From the NCBI RefSeq assembly GCF_025753795.1, contig NZ_JAOWPS010000002.1:876501-940500 (forward strand): 64,000 nucleotides of DNA, in the 5' to 3' direction. The notes beneath the pieces were generated by a model, which was not told where the DNA came from, ran no database searches, and worked only from the letters and a program-made list of their open reading frames with translations. Source of the stretch: Mesorhizobium sp. YC-39. GTDB taxonomy: Bacteria > Pseudomonadota > Alphaproteobacteria > Rhizobiales > Rhizobiaceae. Within the stretch, counting starts at the first letter, position 1. Every line of letters begins with the position of its first letter. Made by a program: the position numbers and the translations under genes. Below, one piece after another: positions 54,143 through 62,542 of this stretch.

Positions 54143-55225
54143 TCAATAGCCGGCTTTAATCTTCTCGAACTCGGCGATCATCTTGAGCTTGAGCTCGGAG
54201 GGCACCGGCGACTGAAACAGCGTCTTGTCGACGAATTTCTGCACATCGTCATAGCCCTTCTCCTTCAACACTGCCTGGTCGACACCTTCCATGCCCTTGG
54301 CATTGGCCTGGCCGTAACCCCAGTCCTTGACCAGCACCTTGGCGACTTCCGGATCGTTGATGGCGTTCAGGTAGTCATAGGCCTTGTCGGTATTGTCGGG
54401 AGCATCCTTGAACAGCACATAGCCGCAGACCCAGGTCGAGATGCCTTCGTCGGTGTCCTTCTTGGCCTTGATCGGCACGCCGGCGGCGACCGATTGCACT
54501 GTCGCATCATTCCATGCCCAGGCGAGATCGACCTCGCCGCCGCTGAACAGCTGGACGATGTCAGTGGAGTCGGTCCAGTAGGAGCGCACATTCTTGTGCA
54601 CCTCGCGCAGGAAGTCCGACGCCTGCTTGAACTGGTCGTCCGTCATCTTGGTCCAGTCCTTGAGCCCGATGGCGAGGCTGGCCAGGGCATAGGCGTCGTC
54701 GACATTGTCGCCGATGGAAACTTTGCCTTTGAATTTGGGGTCGGCGAAAGCCTTCAGCGACTGCACGTTCTTCTCGTCTACCTTGTCGGAATTGTAGGTG
54801 AGCTGGGTATTGCCCCAGTCCCAGGGCATGAACCATGCCTTGCCATCGGCTGTGGTGGCGAGATCCTTCATCGCCATGATGCCGGGATTGAGGTCCTTCC
54901 AGCTGGTGATCTTGGAGGTATCGAGGGGCTGCAGCAGACCGGCCTCGCGCCATTTGACCACGCTCTGCGAACAGGGATGGCCGAGATCGGCCTTGAAGCC
55001 GGAACGGACTTTTTCGAACGCCTCGTCTTCGTCACCAAAGAAGGTGAAGGTCGGCGAATCGCCATTCTTCTCGACATATTTCTGGTGGAAGCTTGGGTCC
55101 TCATAGCCGGACCAGTCGAAGATGATCAGGTCCTTGTCCGCGGCGACCGCAAGCGCGGCGGCCGAAGCCGCCAGCACACCAGTCAGCGCCAGTGTCAGTG
55201 TCAGGCGTCGGGTCATTGTCTTCAT
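54143..55225 (-). CDS. Polyamine-type ABC transporter substrate-binding protein, paralog 1
   Basis: A 360-residue PotD/PotF-like receptor. A signal peptide of about 28 residues (RRLTLTLALTGVLAASAAAL) precedes DLIIFDWSGYEDPSFHQKYV. Pocket-forming segments are WFMPWDWGNTQLTYN and LAWAWNDATV. It lies immediately after the BetI-like regulator on the same strand, with only 30 bases between, and before its paralog. It presumably delivers substrate to the PotA/B/C-type transporter encoded on the other strand at 48761-51624. Confidence 0.93.
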   Translation of the reverse strand: MKTMTRRLTLTLALTGVLAASAAALAVAADKDLIIFDWSGYEDPSFHQKYVEKNGDSPTFTFFGDEDEAFEKVRSGFKADLGHPCSQSVVKWREAGLLQPLDTSKITSWKDLNPGIMAMKDLATTADGKAWFMPWDWGNTQLTYNSDKVDEKNVQSLKAFADPKFKGKVSIGDNVDDAYALASLAIGLKDWTKMTDDQFKQASDFLREVHKNVRSYWTDSTDIVQLFSGGEVDLAWAWNDATVQSVAAGVPIKAKKDTDEGISTWVCGYVLFKDAPDNTDKAYDYLNAINDPEVAKVLVKDWGYGQANAKGMEGVDQAVLKEKGYDDVQKFVDKTLFQSPVPSELKLKMIAEFEKIKAGY

Positions 55226-55255
55226 TGCTGTTCCATCCTCTTTTTGGTTTTTGTT

Positions 55256-55966
55256 TCAGGCCGGCTTGGAGCCACTGGCCCACGGATAATGTTTTGGAAA
55301 TGCCGCCGACAGGAATTCGTTCGCCGCCTGCAAAGCGGTTTCGCGGGTGACGTCCTCGGTACCCATCATCAGCCGCAGCCACAGACCCTCCAGCATGGCG
55401 CTGAGCGCCAGCGCCATCACCTGCGGCTCATAGGCATAGCCGCCGCTCTCTTTGAGCGTCGCGCAAAGGTCGATGAAGATCTTCTGATAGGCGGCGTCGC
55501 GCGCGCCGCACAGCGCCTGATAGGTCGGGCGCGACTTGGCTTCGCCCCAGAAGGCGCACCAGGCGGCCAGCTTGCGCTTGTTGCAGATCGAGCGGTCGAA
55601 ATCGGCGGCGACCAGCGCCCGCAACTGGCGGGCGGGATCGTCGCCGGCCTTGGTGAGGGCCGCGCGCCAGTGCGCGGCGTATTCGTCGGCCATGTATGCC
55701 AGCGTGGCGACGAGCAACTTCTCCTTACTCTCGAAATGGAAATTGACGATGCCGCGCGACAGGCCGGCGCCATCGGCGACATCGGCCATCGTCGTCTCCG
55801 AATAGCCGCGCTTGGCCAGCGAATCGATCGTCGCCTCGATCAGTTGCAGCTGCCTGACTTCCTTCGACGCCTTGCGGCCGCGTTTTTCGGTCTCGCTTTT
55901 TCGCGCCGACTCAAGGACGGCTTCCCTGGCCTCTGCTGTCTTCATGGGCGTGATGATCTCCAGCAT
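55256..55966 (-). CDS. TetR-family regulator, BetI-like
   Basis: A 236-residue repressor. The N-terminal helix-turn-helix (ATIDSLAKRGYSETTMADVA, GAGLSRGIVNFHFESKEKLL) is followed by a BetI-type C-terminal domain (RSICNKRKLAAWCAFWGEAK; MLEGLWLRLMMG). BetI proteins sense choline or related quaternary amines. ATG 55966 is used; ATG 55945 is also in frame. It lies between the methyltransferase and the receptor genes and is the best candidate for binding the three TTGAAY-N4-RTTCAA dyads in this cluster. Confidence 0.9.
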   Translation of the reverse strand: MLEIITPMKTAEAREAVLESARKSETEKRGRKASKEVRQLQLIEATIDSLAKRGYSETTMADVADGAGLSRGIVNFHFESKEKLLVATLAYMADEYAAHWRAALTKAGDDPARQLRALVAADFDRSICNKRKLAAWCAFWGEAKSRPTYQALCGARDAAYQKIFIDLCATLKESGGYAYEPQVMALALSAMLEGLWLRLMMGTEDVTRETALQAANEFLSAAFPKHYPWASGSKPA

Positions 55967-55972
55967 CGCCGG

Positions 55973-56767
55973 CTATCCAGCCGGCTTTCGACCGCGAAGA
56001 TGAGTGGGACGGTGCTCGCCACTGTCAAGCACCTTCTGCATGGCTTCCCAGGTTCGTATGTTCTTGTCGACATAGGCCGCCCCGACCGCAGCCGCGACCG
56101 TGGCATAGAGCGGACCCTTGAGGCGGACGAGTTCCTCCCGCGCGACCTCGCGGTACCAGGGATTGCGGTCACGCACGCTGACGTCGGCAAAGCCGGCGCG
56201 GCGCATCGCTTGCGCATAGCGCGCCGGCGACGCCATGGCGAAGGACAGGCCTTCCGCGGCGACATAGGCCTTCATATCGGTCGAAGGCTCGCCGTCATGC
56301 GAGATCATCCAGTTCGAAGCGGCAAAGACACCGCCCGGTTTCAGCACGCGGAATATCTCGGCGAACAGCCCATCCTTGTCGGGCACATGCAGCAACGCGT
56401 CCTTGGAGAAGACGACATCGAATGAAGCATTGGTGAAGGGCAATGGCCCGGGCGGCGCCTGGACGAAATTGGCGCGATCGGACAGCCCGCGTGCGGCCGC
56501 CCTTTGCCTGGCCGTCTCGATTACCGGCCGCTCGACATCGAAGCCGGTGGCGTGGCCAGCACCATGGCGCTCGACCAGATGCAGCGTGATGCCACCCGAG
56601 CCGCAGCCTATGTCGAGGATTGTCTTGTCCTTGAGCGAGAGGCCTTCGATCACGCGGTCGACTTCATCCGGTCCGCCGGGCGATAGATAACCGTCGCCCC
56701 ACAGCGCCTCAAGGAAGCGGATGGCGTTTTCGTCATATTCCGGCTCGGCGTCCGCCGTTTCGATCAT
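55973..56767 (-). CDS. SAM-dependent N-methyltransferase, phosphoethanolamine/betaine type
   Basis: A 264-residue class I methyltransferase. The SAM motif [20 protein letters not shown] is at about residues 51-70. The upstream [10 protein letters not shown] and the downstream [20 protein letters not shown] closely resemble phosphoethanolamine N-methyltransferase and glycine/sarcosine/dimethylglycine methyltransferases. It would therefore methylate an amine nitrogen. It starts 85 bases from the dyad at 56852 and is followed seven bases later by the BetI-like gene. A methylating enzyme within an apparently catabolic locus is unexpected. Confidence 0.87.
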   Translation of the reverse strand: MIETADAEPEYDENAIRFLEALWGDGYLSPGGPDEVDRVIEGLSLKDKTILDIGCGSGGITLHLVERHGAGHATGFDVERPVIETARQRAAARGLSDRANFVQAPPGPLPFTNASFDVVFSKDALLHVPDKDGLFAEIFRVLKPGGVFAASNWMISHDGEPSTDMKAYVAAEGLSFAMASPARYAQAMRRAGFADVSVRDRNPWYREVAREELVRLKGPLYATVAAAVGAAYVDKNIRTWEAMQKVLDSGEHRPTHLRGRKPAG

Positions 56768-56851
56768 CAGACCTCGGCCCCAACCCTCGAAAACCCACTT
56801 CCGAATATTGCCAAAGCCTAGCGCATGTCAGGGAAAACGCAATATCATTTG

Positions 56852-56867
56852 TTGAACATTCATTCAG
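56852..56867. promoter_or_regulatory. BetI-like operator candidate, site 3
   Basis: TTGAACATTCATTCAG matches the 16-bp pattern of sites 1 and 2 with one mismatch in each arm. It sits in the divergent promoter between the methyltransferase and the first flavoprotein gene. Confidence 0.55.
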
Positions 56868-56967
56868 AATGGCTGGACAAAATGACGGCTGCCATGCCAA
56901 ATTCCACACATCCGGGAAGCGGATCACGCAAAAATGAAGGGCAGGTCGCGATGAAAGCTGGGCGCAT

Positions 56968-58587
56968 ATGAAGGCTTGGGATGCGATCGTCATCGGTGGT
57001 GGCCATAACGGACTGGTCAATGCCTGCTACCTGCAGCGCGCCGGGCTCGACGTGCTGGTCGTCGAAAAGAACGACTGGGTCGGCGGCGCCGCCACCAGCC
57101 GCGAATTGACGCCCGGTTTCCTCTATTCCAATTGCTCCTATGTCTGCTCGCTGTTTCGCCCCGAGATCATGCGCGACCTCGAACTGCCGCGCTTCGGCCT
57201 GCAGGTGATCTCTTACGAAGGCGGCGCGGTGTTCACCCGCGACGGCGACTACCTCGCCAACTACCGCGACCACGATGCCCATCGGCGCGAGTTCGCCCGC
57301 TTCTCCAGGCGCGATGCCGAAGCCTATGATCGCTACGCCCGCGACGTGACGCGGCAATGCCGCTTCATCCAGCCGCTGCTGATGCGCACCGCGCCCGACC
57401 CGACCAGCTTGCGGCCACGCGACCTTGGCGAGCTTCTCTATCTCGGCAAAAAATTCGCCGGGCTGTCGGCCGAGGAAATGGCGCTGACGCTGCGCTTCTG
57501 GACCATGTCGATCTCCGACTTCCTCGACGAATATTTCGAGACCGACGTGATCAAGGCGAATTTCGCTCTGTCCGGCATCATCGGCACCGCACTCGGACCG
57601 ATGTCGCCGGGCACCGCCTATGTGCTGCTGCACCACTATATGGGCGAGGTCGACGGCTCGGTCGGCGCCTGGGGCTATGCGCGCGGCGGCATGGGGGCCG
57701 TCACCAAGGCGCTCGCCGCGTCCTTCCTGGCCGCTGGCGGCACCATCCGCACCAGCGCCGAGGTCGGCCATGTGCTGGTCCAGCGCGGCAAGGCCAAAGG
57801 CGTCGTCCTTGCCGATGGCGAGGAGATTTGTGGCAAGCTCGTCGTTTCCAACGCCGACGTGAAACGCACCTTCCTCAAGCTGGTCGAGGAAAAGGAACTG
57901 CCCGACATCTTCCTGCGCCGGGTCAGGAACTTCAAGATCCGCGGCTCGTCGGGCAAGATCAACATCGCGCTCGATTCGCTGCCCGAATTCCCGGAGTTGC
58001 CGAAGGATTCGCCTGTCTATCGCGGCGACATGCATTTCACCGATTCGATGGAGCGCATGGAGCGCGCCTATGACGACTGGAAGGCCGGGCGCTGGTCGGC
58101 GGACCCTTTCCTCGACATGGTCATCCCCACGACGCTCGACCCGACCATGGCGCCACCCGGCAAGCATTTCATGAGCTGCTTCGTCCAATATGCACCACCG
58201 AAGGTAAATGGCCGCGACTGGACCGATGCCGACCGCGACGGCTTCGCCGAAAGCGTGATTTCGCAGATAGCCGAGTACTCGCCGGGCTTCCGCGACCGCA
58301 TCGTCCATATGGAAGTGCGCACGCCGCGTGAGATCGAGGCCGAGGTTGGCCTCACCGAAGGCAATATCTTCCAGGGTGAACTGACCTTCGACCAGCTTTT
58401 GTTCAACCGACCGGTGCCGGGTTACGCGCAATACCGCTCGCCGGTCGGCGGGCTCTATATGTGCGGCTCGTCGACCCATCCCGGCGGCGGCGTCATGGGC
58501 GCACCCGGCCGCAATGCCGCGGCCGAAATCCTGCGCGACCTCGCCAAGCCAACTCAGCATATGAGCCCGGCCCATGACGTCATTTGA
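56968..58587 (+). CDS. Phytoene-desaturase-like FAD oxidoreductase, copy 1
   Basis: A 539-residue flavoprotein of the CrtI/PYROXD2 group. It opens AWDAIVIGGGHNGLVNACYL, has WVGGAATSRELTPGFLYSNC, and closes with GLYMCGSSTHPGGGVMGAPG, a strong family signature. In this group the reaction is dehydrogenation, or is unknown for the PYROXD2 branch; there are no carotenoid genes here. The gene starts about 100 bases after dyad site 3 and overlaps the next flavoprotein gene by 14 bases. It may oxidise a C-N or C-C bond in the pathway substrate. Confidence 0.9.
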   Translation: MKAWDAIVIGGGHNGLVNACYLQRAGLDVLVVEKNDWVGGAATSRELTPGFLYSNCSYVCSLFRPEIMRDLELPRFGLQVISYEGGAVFTRDGDYLANYRDHDAHRREFARFSRRDAEAYDRYARDVTRQCRFIQPLLMRTAPDPTSLRPRDLGELLYLGKKFAGLSAEEMALTLRFWTMSISDFLDEYFETDVIKANFALSGIIGTALGPMSPGTAYVLLHHYMGEVDGSVGAWGYARGGMGAVTKALAASFLAAGGTIRTSAEVGHVLVQRGKAKGVVLADGEEICGKLVVSNADVKRTFLKLVEEKELPDIFLRRVRNFKIRGSSGKINIALDSLPEFPELPKDSPVYRGDMHFTDSMERMERAYDDWKAGRWSADPFLDMVIPTTLDPTMAPPGKHFMSCFVQYAPPKVNGRDWTDADRDGFAESVISQIAEYSPGFRDRIVHMEVRTPREIEAEVGLTEGNIFQGELTFDQLLFNRPVPGYAQYRSPVGGLYMCGSSTHPGGGVMGAPGRNAAAEILRDLAKPTQHMSPAHDVI

Positions 58588-60139
58588 TGTTGTTGTCATC
58601 GGGGGCGGCCACAACGGCCTCGTCGCCGCCGCCACGCTGGCGAAAGCCGGCCGCAAGGTGCTGGTGCTGGAAGCCGCTGGCGACGTCGGCGGCGCGGCGC
58701 GCACCGAGGAATTCGCACCCGGCTTTCGCGTCTCCTCGGTCGCCCACCTGCTGAACCGGCTCCACCCTGATGTCGTGAAGACATTGGAACTGGAGAAGCA
58801 CGGGCTGCAATTCGCGCGCAGCGATTTCGTACCGTCGGTGGCGCTGTCGACGAACGGTCCGCCGCTTGTCCTGCACGGCGCCTATGGCGAAGTGCTGACC
58901 GGCGCCAACCCGTCGGAGCAATCCGCCTGGAAAGAGTTGCGCGCTCAATTGCTGCGCTGTGCCGGCATCCTGAAACCGTTTCTAGCGCGCCGCCCCCCCG
59001 ATCTCAGCGGCATGTCGCTGGCCGAGACGACAGCACTTGGCCAGACCGCGCTGGCGCTGAAGAAACTCGGCAAGGAGGACATGCGCGACTTCCTGCGCGT
59101 GCTGTTGATGAACGTCGCCGACCTGCTCGACGAGCAGCTTGCCGACGACCGGCTGAAGGGGCTGCTCGCCTTCGACGCCACGCTGGGCAGCCATCTTGGC
59201 CCGCGTTCGCCGACCTCGCTGCTCGGCCTCTACTATCGGCTGGCAGGCGAAACCGCTGGTGTTGTCGGCACGCAGATACTGCCGAAAGGCGGCATGGGCG
59301 CGGTCGTCGCCGCCATCCGCGCGGCGGCGCAAAAGGCCGGGACGACCATCCGCACGGCGGCACCCGTGGCGAAGATCATCGTCGAGAAGGGCCGCGCTGT
59401 CGGCGTTACGCTCGACAATGGCGAGGAAATTCGCGCCAGGACGATCGTCTCGGCCATCAATCCGGCGACCACTTTTGCCGACCTTGTCGGGCCGCGCGAG
59501 ATCGATACCGGCTTCGTGCGCAAGGTGAAACACATCCGCATGAAGGGCGATGCGGCGAAGCTTCATCTGGCGCTCGATCGGCAGCCTGAATTCACCGGCG
59601 TCGATGCCGCCGGCCACAAGGGCCGGTTGGTCATCGCACCTTCGCCCGACCATGTCGAGCGCGCCTTCAATCCATCGAAATACGGCGAATTCTCACCTGA
59701 ACCGGTGATGGAGATCACGCTGTCGAGTCTCGCCGATCCGTCGCTGGCACCCCAAGGCGCCTGCGTGCTGTCGGCGGTGGTGCAATACGCGCCCTATGCG
59801 CTGAAAGAAGGCTGGAGCGCGGGCAAGCCGAAATTCCTCGAAGCAATCATGGCTCAGCTCGAGATTTATGCACCTAGGATCGGCAAGACGGTGCTCCATG
59901 CCGAGCTTTTGACGCCGGCCGATATCGAGACACGCTACCGGATGCCCGGCGGCCACTGGCATCACGGCGAGTTGCAGGCCGACCAGATGCTGATGTCGCG
60001 ACCGGTCTCCGGCTGGTCGGGCTACGACACACCGGTCGAAGGGCTGTTCCTTGCCGGCGCCGGCTCGCATCCGGGTGGCGGCGTCTCCGGTGCGCCGGGG
60101 CTAAATGCCGCAAGACGCATCATCGCGATGAAGGGCTAG
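58574..60139 (+). CDS. Phytoene-desaturase-like FAD oxidoreductase, copy 2
   Basis: A 521-residue paralog of the preceding protein. It has the same start (FDVVVIGGGHNGLVAAATLA), DVGGAARTEEFAPGFRVSSV and the end motif GLFLAGAGSHPGGGVSGAPG. The middle domains differ markedly, so it is not a recent duplicate. The overlap suggests coupled translation and perhaps a heterodimer. Its stop is three bases before the GcvT-like gene. Confidence 0.9.
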   Translation: MTSFDVVVIGGGHNGLVAAATLAKAGRKVLVLEAAGDVGGAARTEEFAPGFRVSSVAHLLNRLHPDVVKTLELEKHGLQFARSDFVPSVALSTNGPPLVLHGAYGEVLTGANPSEQSAWKELRAQLLRCAGILKPFLARRPPDLSGMSLAETTALGQTALALKKLGKEDMRDFLRVLLMNVADLLDEQLADDRLKGLLAFDATLGSHLGPRSPTSLLGLYYRLAGETAGVVGTQILPKGGMGAVVAAIRAAAQKAGTTIRTAAPVAKIIVEKGRAVGVTLDNGEEIRARTIVSAINPATTFADLVGPREIDTGFVRKVKHIRMKGDAAKLHLALDRQPEFTGVDAAGHKGRLVIAPSPDHVERAFNPSKYGEFSPEPVMEITLSSLADPSLAPQGACVLSAVVQYAPYALKEGWSAGKPKFLEAIMAQLEIYAPRIGKTVLHAELLTPADIETRYRMPGGHWHHGELQADQMLMSRPVSGWSGYDTPVEGLFLAGAGSHPGGGVSGAPGLNAARRIIAMKG

Positions 60140-60142
60140 GCC

Positions 60143-61390
60143 ATGGCACAGGCGATAAAAAAGAAATCCAGCGCGCCGACGAGCCCGGCCCGCACCGCAG
60201 CCCAATCCCATTTCCGGACGCTGCGGCTCGGCACGCCGTTCCAGCCGCGCATCGATGTTCTGGCCCGCACCAACGACTGGTACAATTGGGCCGGCTATCG
60301 CGCCCCGCACTCACTGTGGGACGAGGAGCTCGAATATTTCGCCATCCGCAGCCAGGCCGCTTTGTTCGACATCTCGCCGATGACGAAATACCGGATCGAG
60401 GGAAAGGACGCCGAAGCCTTCCTCAACCGTGTCACACTACGCGACGTGACCAAGCTCAAGCCCGGCCGCGTCCATTACACCGCCTGGTGCGATGACGAGG
60501 GTTTCGTCCTCGATGACGGCACCTTGTTCCGATTGTCGCCAACACGCTTTCGGCTGTGCTCGCAGGAGCGGCATCTGCCCTGGTTGCTCGACAGCGCCAT
60601 TGGGTTCGACGTCACGGTCGAGGAAGAGACTGAGGCCATCGCCGGTCTGGCGCTGCAGGGCCCGACTTCGTTTGCCGTGCTGCGCGATGCCGGCTTTGCC
60701 GGCGTCGAGCGGTTGAAGATTTTCGACCTCGCCGAGTTCCCGCTCGGTGGTGGCACGGTCACCATCTCGCGCACCGGTTTCACCGGCGATCTCGGCTACG
60801 AACTGTTCGCACCGGCTGAGCAGGCGATCAGCTTGTGGGACCGGCTGATGGTGGCGGGCGAACTGCGCGGCATCCGCGCCATCGGCTACACGGCACTCAA
60901 CCGTGCCCGTCTCGAAGCAGGGTTGATCGTTGCCAATGCCGACTTCGTCACTTCCGAGCATGCCATCCGCGCCGACCGCTTGCGCATGCCAGACGAGATC
61001 GGGCTTGGTTTCATGATCGACCTGGAAAAAGGCCATTTCAACGGCCGTCGCGCCATCCTGGAAGCCCGGGCAAAGCGGAAACTGCGGCATGTGCTGGTCG
61101 GGCTGGAGATCGAGGGCAACATCCCGGCCGAGCACGCCATCGTCTATCATCGCAAGAGCCAGGAGGTCGGGCTGGTCAGCGCCGCCATGTGGTCGCCAAT
61201 GGCCAAGCGCAACATCGCCATCGCCTCGCTGGCGCGGCCGTTCGGCGATACGATGGTCGACGACCTCTGGGTCGAGATCTACGCCATGCGCGAGCTGCAA
61301 TACCAGAGGCTGATGAAGCGGGCCAAGGTGGTGCCGCGGCCGTTCATCAAGCTCGACCGTCGCACCGCCAATCCACCGGCGGATTTCTGA
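60143..61390 (+). CDS. Aminomethyltransferase (GcvT-like) family protein
   Basis: A 415-residue folate-dependent protein. GcvT landmarks include YFAIRSQAALFDISPMTKYR, DVTKLKPGRVHYTAWCDDEG, VTISRTGFTGDLGYELFAPA and the C-terminal barrel (VGLVSAAMWSPMAKRNIAIA). GcvT and its relatives in dimethylglycine and sarcosine oxidase pass a one-carbon unit from an aminomethyl group to tetrahydrofolate. Genes for the other glycine-cleavage subunits are absent, so it is more likely a demethylase partner of the flavoproteins. That role is inferred. Confidence 0.9.
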   Translation: MAQAIKKKSSAPTSPARTAAQSHFRTLRLGTPFQPRIDVLARTNDWYNWAGYRAPHSLWDEELEYFAIRSQAALFDISPMTKYRIEGKDAEAFLNRVTLRDVTKLKPGRVHYTAWCDDEGFVLDDGTLFRLSPTRFRLCSQERHLPWLLDSAIGFDVTVEEETEAIAGLALQGPTSFAVLRDAGFAGVERLKIFDLAEFPLGGGTVTISRTGFTGDLGYELFAPAEQAISLWDRLMVAGELRGIRAIGYTALNRARLEAGLIVANADFVTSEHAIRADRLRMPDEIGLGFMIDLEKGHFNGRRAILEARAKRKLRHVLVGLEIEGNIPAEHAIVYHRKSQEVGLVSAAMWSPMAKRNIAIASLARPFGDTMVDDLWVEIYAMRELQYQRLMKRAKVVPRPFIKLDRRTANPPADF

Positions 61391-61392
61391 CC

Positions 61393-61653
61393 ATGACGGA
61401 CGAGGCAGGCAAACACGACGTTGGTGGGGAAGCCACCGAGCAGTGGGAACTGGTTAACACGCCGCTCGGTGAAAAATGGTCGGGCCGCACGCGCTATGCC
61501 GCGGCGATGTTCTTCTACAAGCGCGGCGAAATGAGTGCCGAAACGCTCGAAGTCTACCGCATCTGCGCCCGGCTGGACTCCACCGATCCGCTGCCGATCG
61601 TCCGTGATCGCGGCGTCGGCCAGGACTGGCTGAAGCGCATGGGTTTCGGGTAG
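61393..61653 (+). CDS. Small conserved-looking protein at the end of the amine cluster
   Basis: An 86-residue soluble protein that starts three bases after the GcvT-like stop. It begins with a polar tail (TDEAGKHDVGGEATEQWELV), followed by GRTRYAAAMFFYKRGEMSAE, helices (TLEVYRICARLDSTDPLPIV) and the end GQDWLKRMGF. There are no cysteine clusters or signal peptide. Strict operon linkage suggests an accessory subunit. I recognise no family. Confidence 0.75.
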   Translation: MTDEAGKHDVGGEATEQWELVNTPLGEKWSGRTRYAAAMFFYKRGEMSAETLEVYRICARLDSTDPLPIVRDRGVGQDWLKRMGFG

Positions 61654-61680
61654 TAGCCCCCAAAACTGTCGTGTCGAAGG

Positions 61681-62358
61681 TCAGAACTTGTAGTTCAGAC
61701 CGATGCGGACTGCGTCAAACTTGGCGTCGGATTTGAAGAAGCCGTTTGAGACGTCCGTCCACCCCAGATCGACGTGCAGATATTCGGCCTTAGCCGTCCA
61801 GTTCTGATTGAACGCATATTCGACACCGCCACCGGCCGACCATCCGACATTTGTGTCGCTTGCCTGAAAGTCCGAAGAGTTGTTGATCCCGGACTTGACC
61901 CGACCAAAAGCCAAGCCGCCGGTTCCATAGACGAGAATGTTGTTGAATGCGTAGCCGAGTCTGCCTCGCACCGTGGAGTACCATTCCACTTTCGTGACGC
62001 AGGCGCCTGATCCACAGTTCCAGCCGTCGCCGTTCGGCTGGCCGAGGTTACCCGGACCGAAGCTGCCCTTGACGTCGGAATAGGACAGGTCTGCTTCGAC
62101 ACCCACAACCCAGTTCTCATGGAATTGGGCATTATAGCCAACCGTTACGCCGCCGATGAACCCGTCGATATCGAAGGAGTTTGAATCGACGCCGTCGTTG
62201 AATTTGCTGTCGCCCCAGCCGTAACCCGCCGTCAGGCCGACATAGGCGCCGGACCAGTTGTAGGTCGATGCAACAGGAAGTTCAGCCACGGCATCTGCCG
62301 CAAAAGCACTACCGCTTGCGGCCAACACAACCGCAGTTGCGAGAAGAATCGATTTCAT
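61681..62358 (-). CDS. Outer-membrane beta-barrel protein (Omp25/31-like porin family)
   Basis: A 225-residue protein with a signal peptide cleaved after AFA (residue about 20). The mature part starts VASTYNWSGAYVGLTAGYGW and ends in the strand-type sequence FDAVRIGLNYKF with a terminal aromatic, the usual barrel-assembly signal. It resembles the eight-stranded Omp25/Omp31 proteins of Rhizobiales (WSAGGGVEYAFNQNWTAKAE). Two cysteines sit in an outer loop (WNCGSGACVTK). ATG 62358 has GGGGG upstream. Confidence 0.92.
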   Translation of the reverse strand: MKSILLATAVVLAASGSAFAADAVAELPVASTYNWSGAYVGLTAGYGWGDSKFNDGVDSNSFDIDGFIGGVTVGYNAQFHENWVVGVEADLSYSDVKGSFGPGNLGQPNGDGWNCGSGACVTKVEWYSTVRGRLGYAFNNILVYGTGGLAFGRVKSGINNSSDFQASDTNVGWSAGGGVEYAFNQNWTAKAEYLHVDLGWTDVSNGFFKSDAKFDAVRIGLNYKF

Positions 62359-62542
62359 CAGTGTAAACCCCCAGCTATTGCCCAATTGTAGATACGCTGA
62401 TGGGATTGTGAAATGGCGAATTCGTACCGATGAAAGGAATGCAACTCAGTGTTGCTTCTGCGCCACAAAGGCTCGGCAAGGCGCGGAAGGACTACCTCGG
62501 CGGACGCCGACCGGTTCGAGCGAACAAAGCAGGGCTGACGAT

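Noticed and set aside
54086..56425. A 779-codon plus-strand frame
   Set aside because: It is antisense to the receptor, the BetI-like regulator and the methyltransferase, all of which have clear family motifs.
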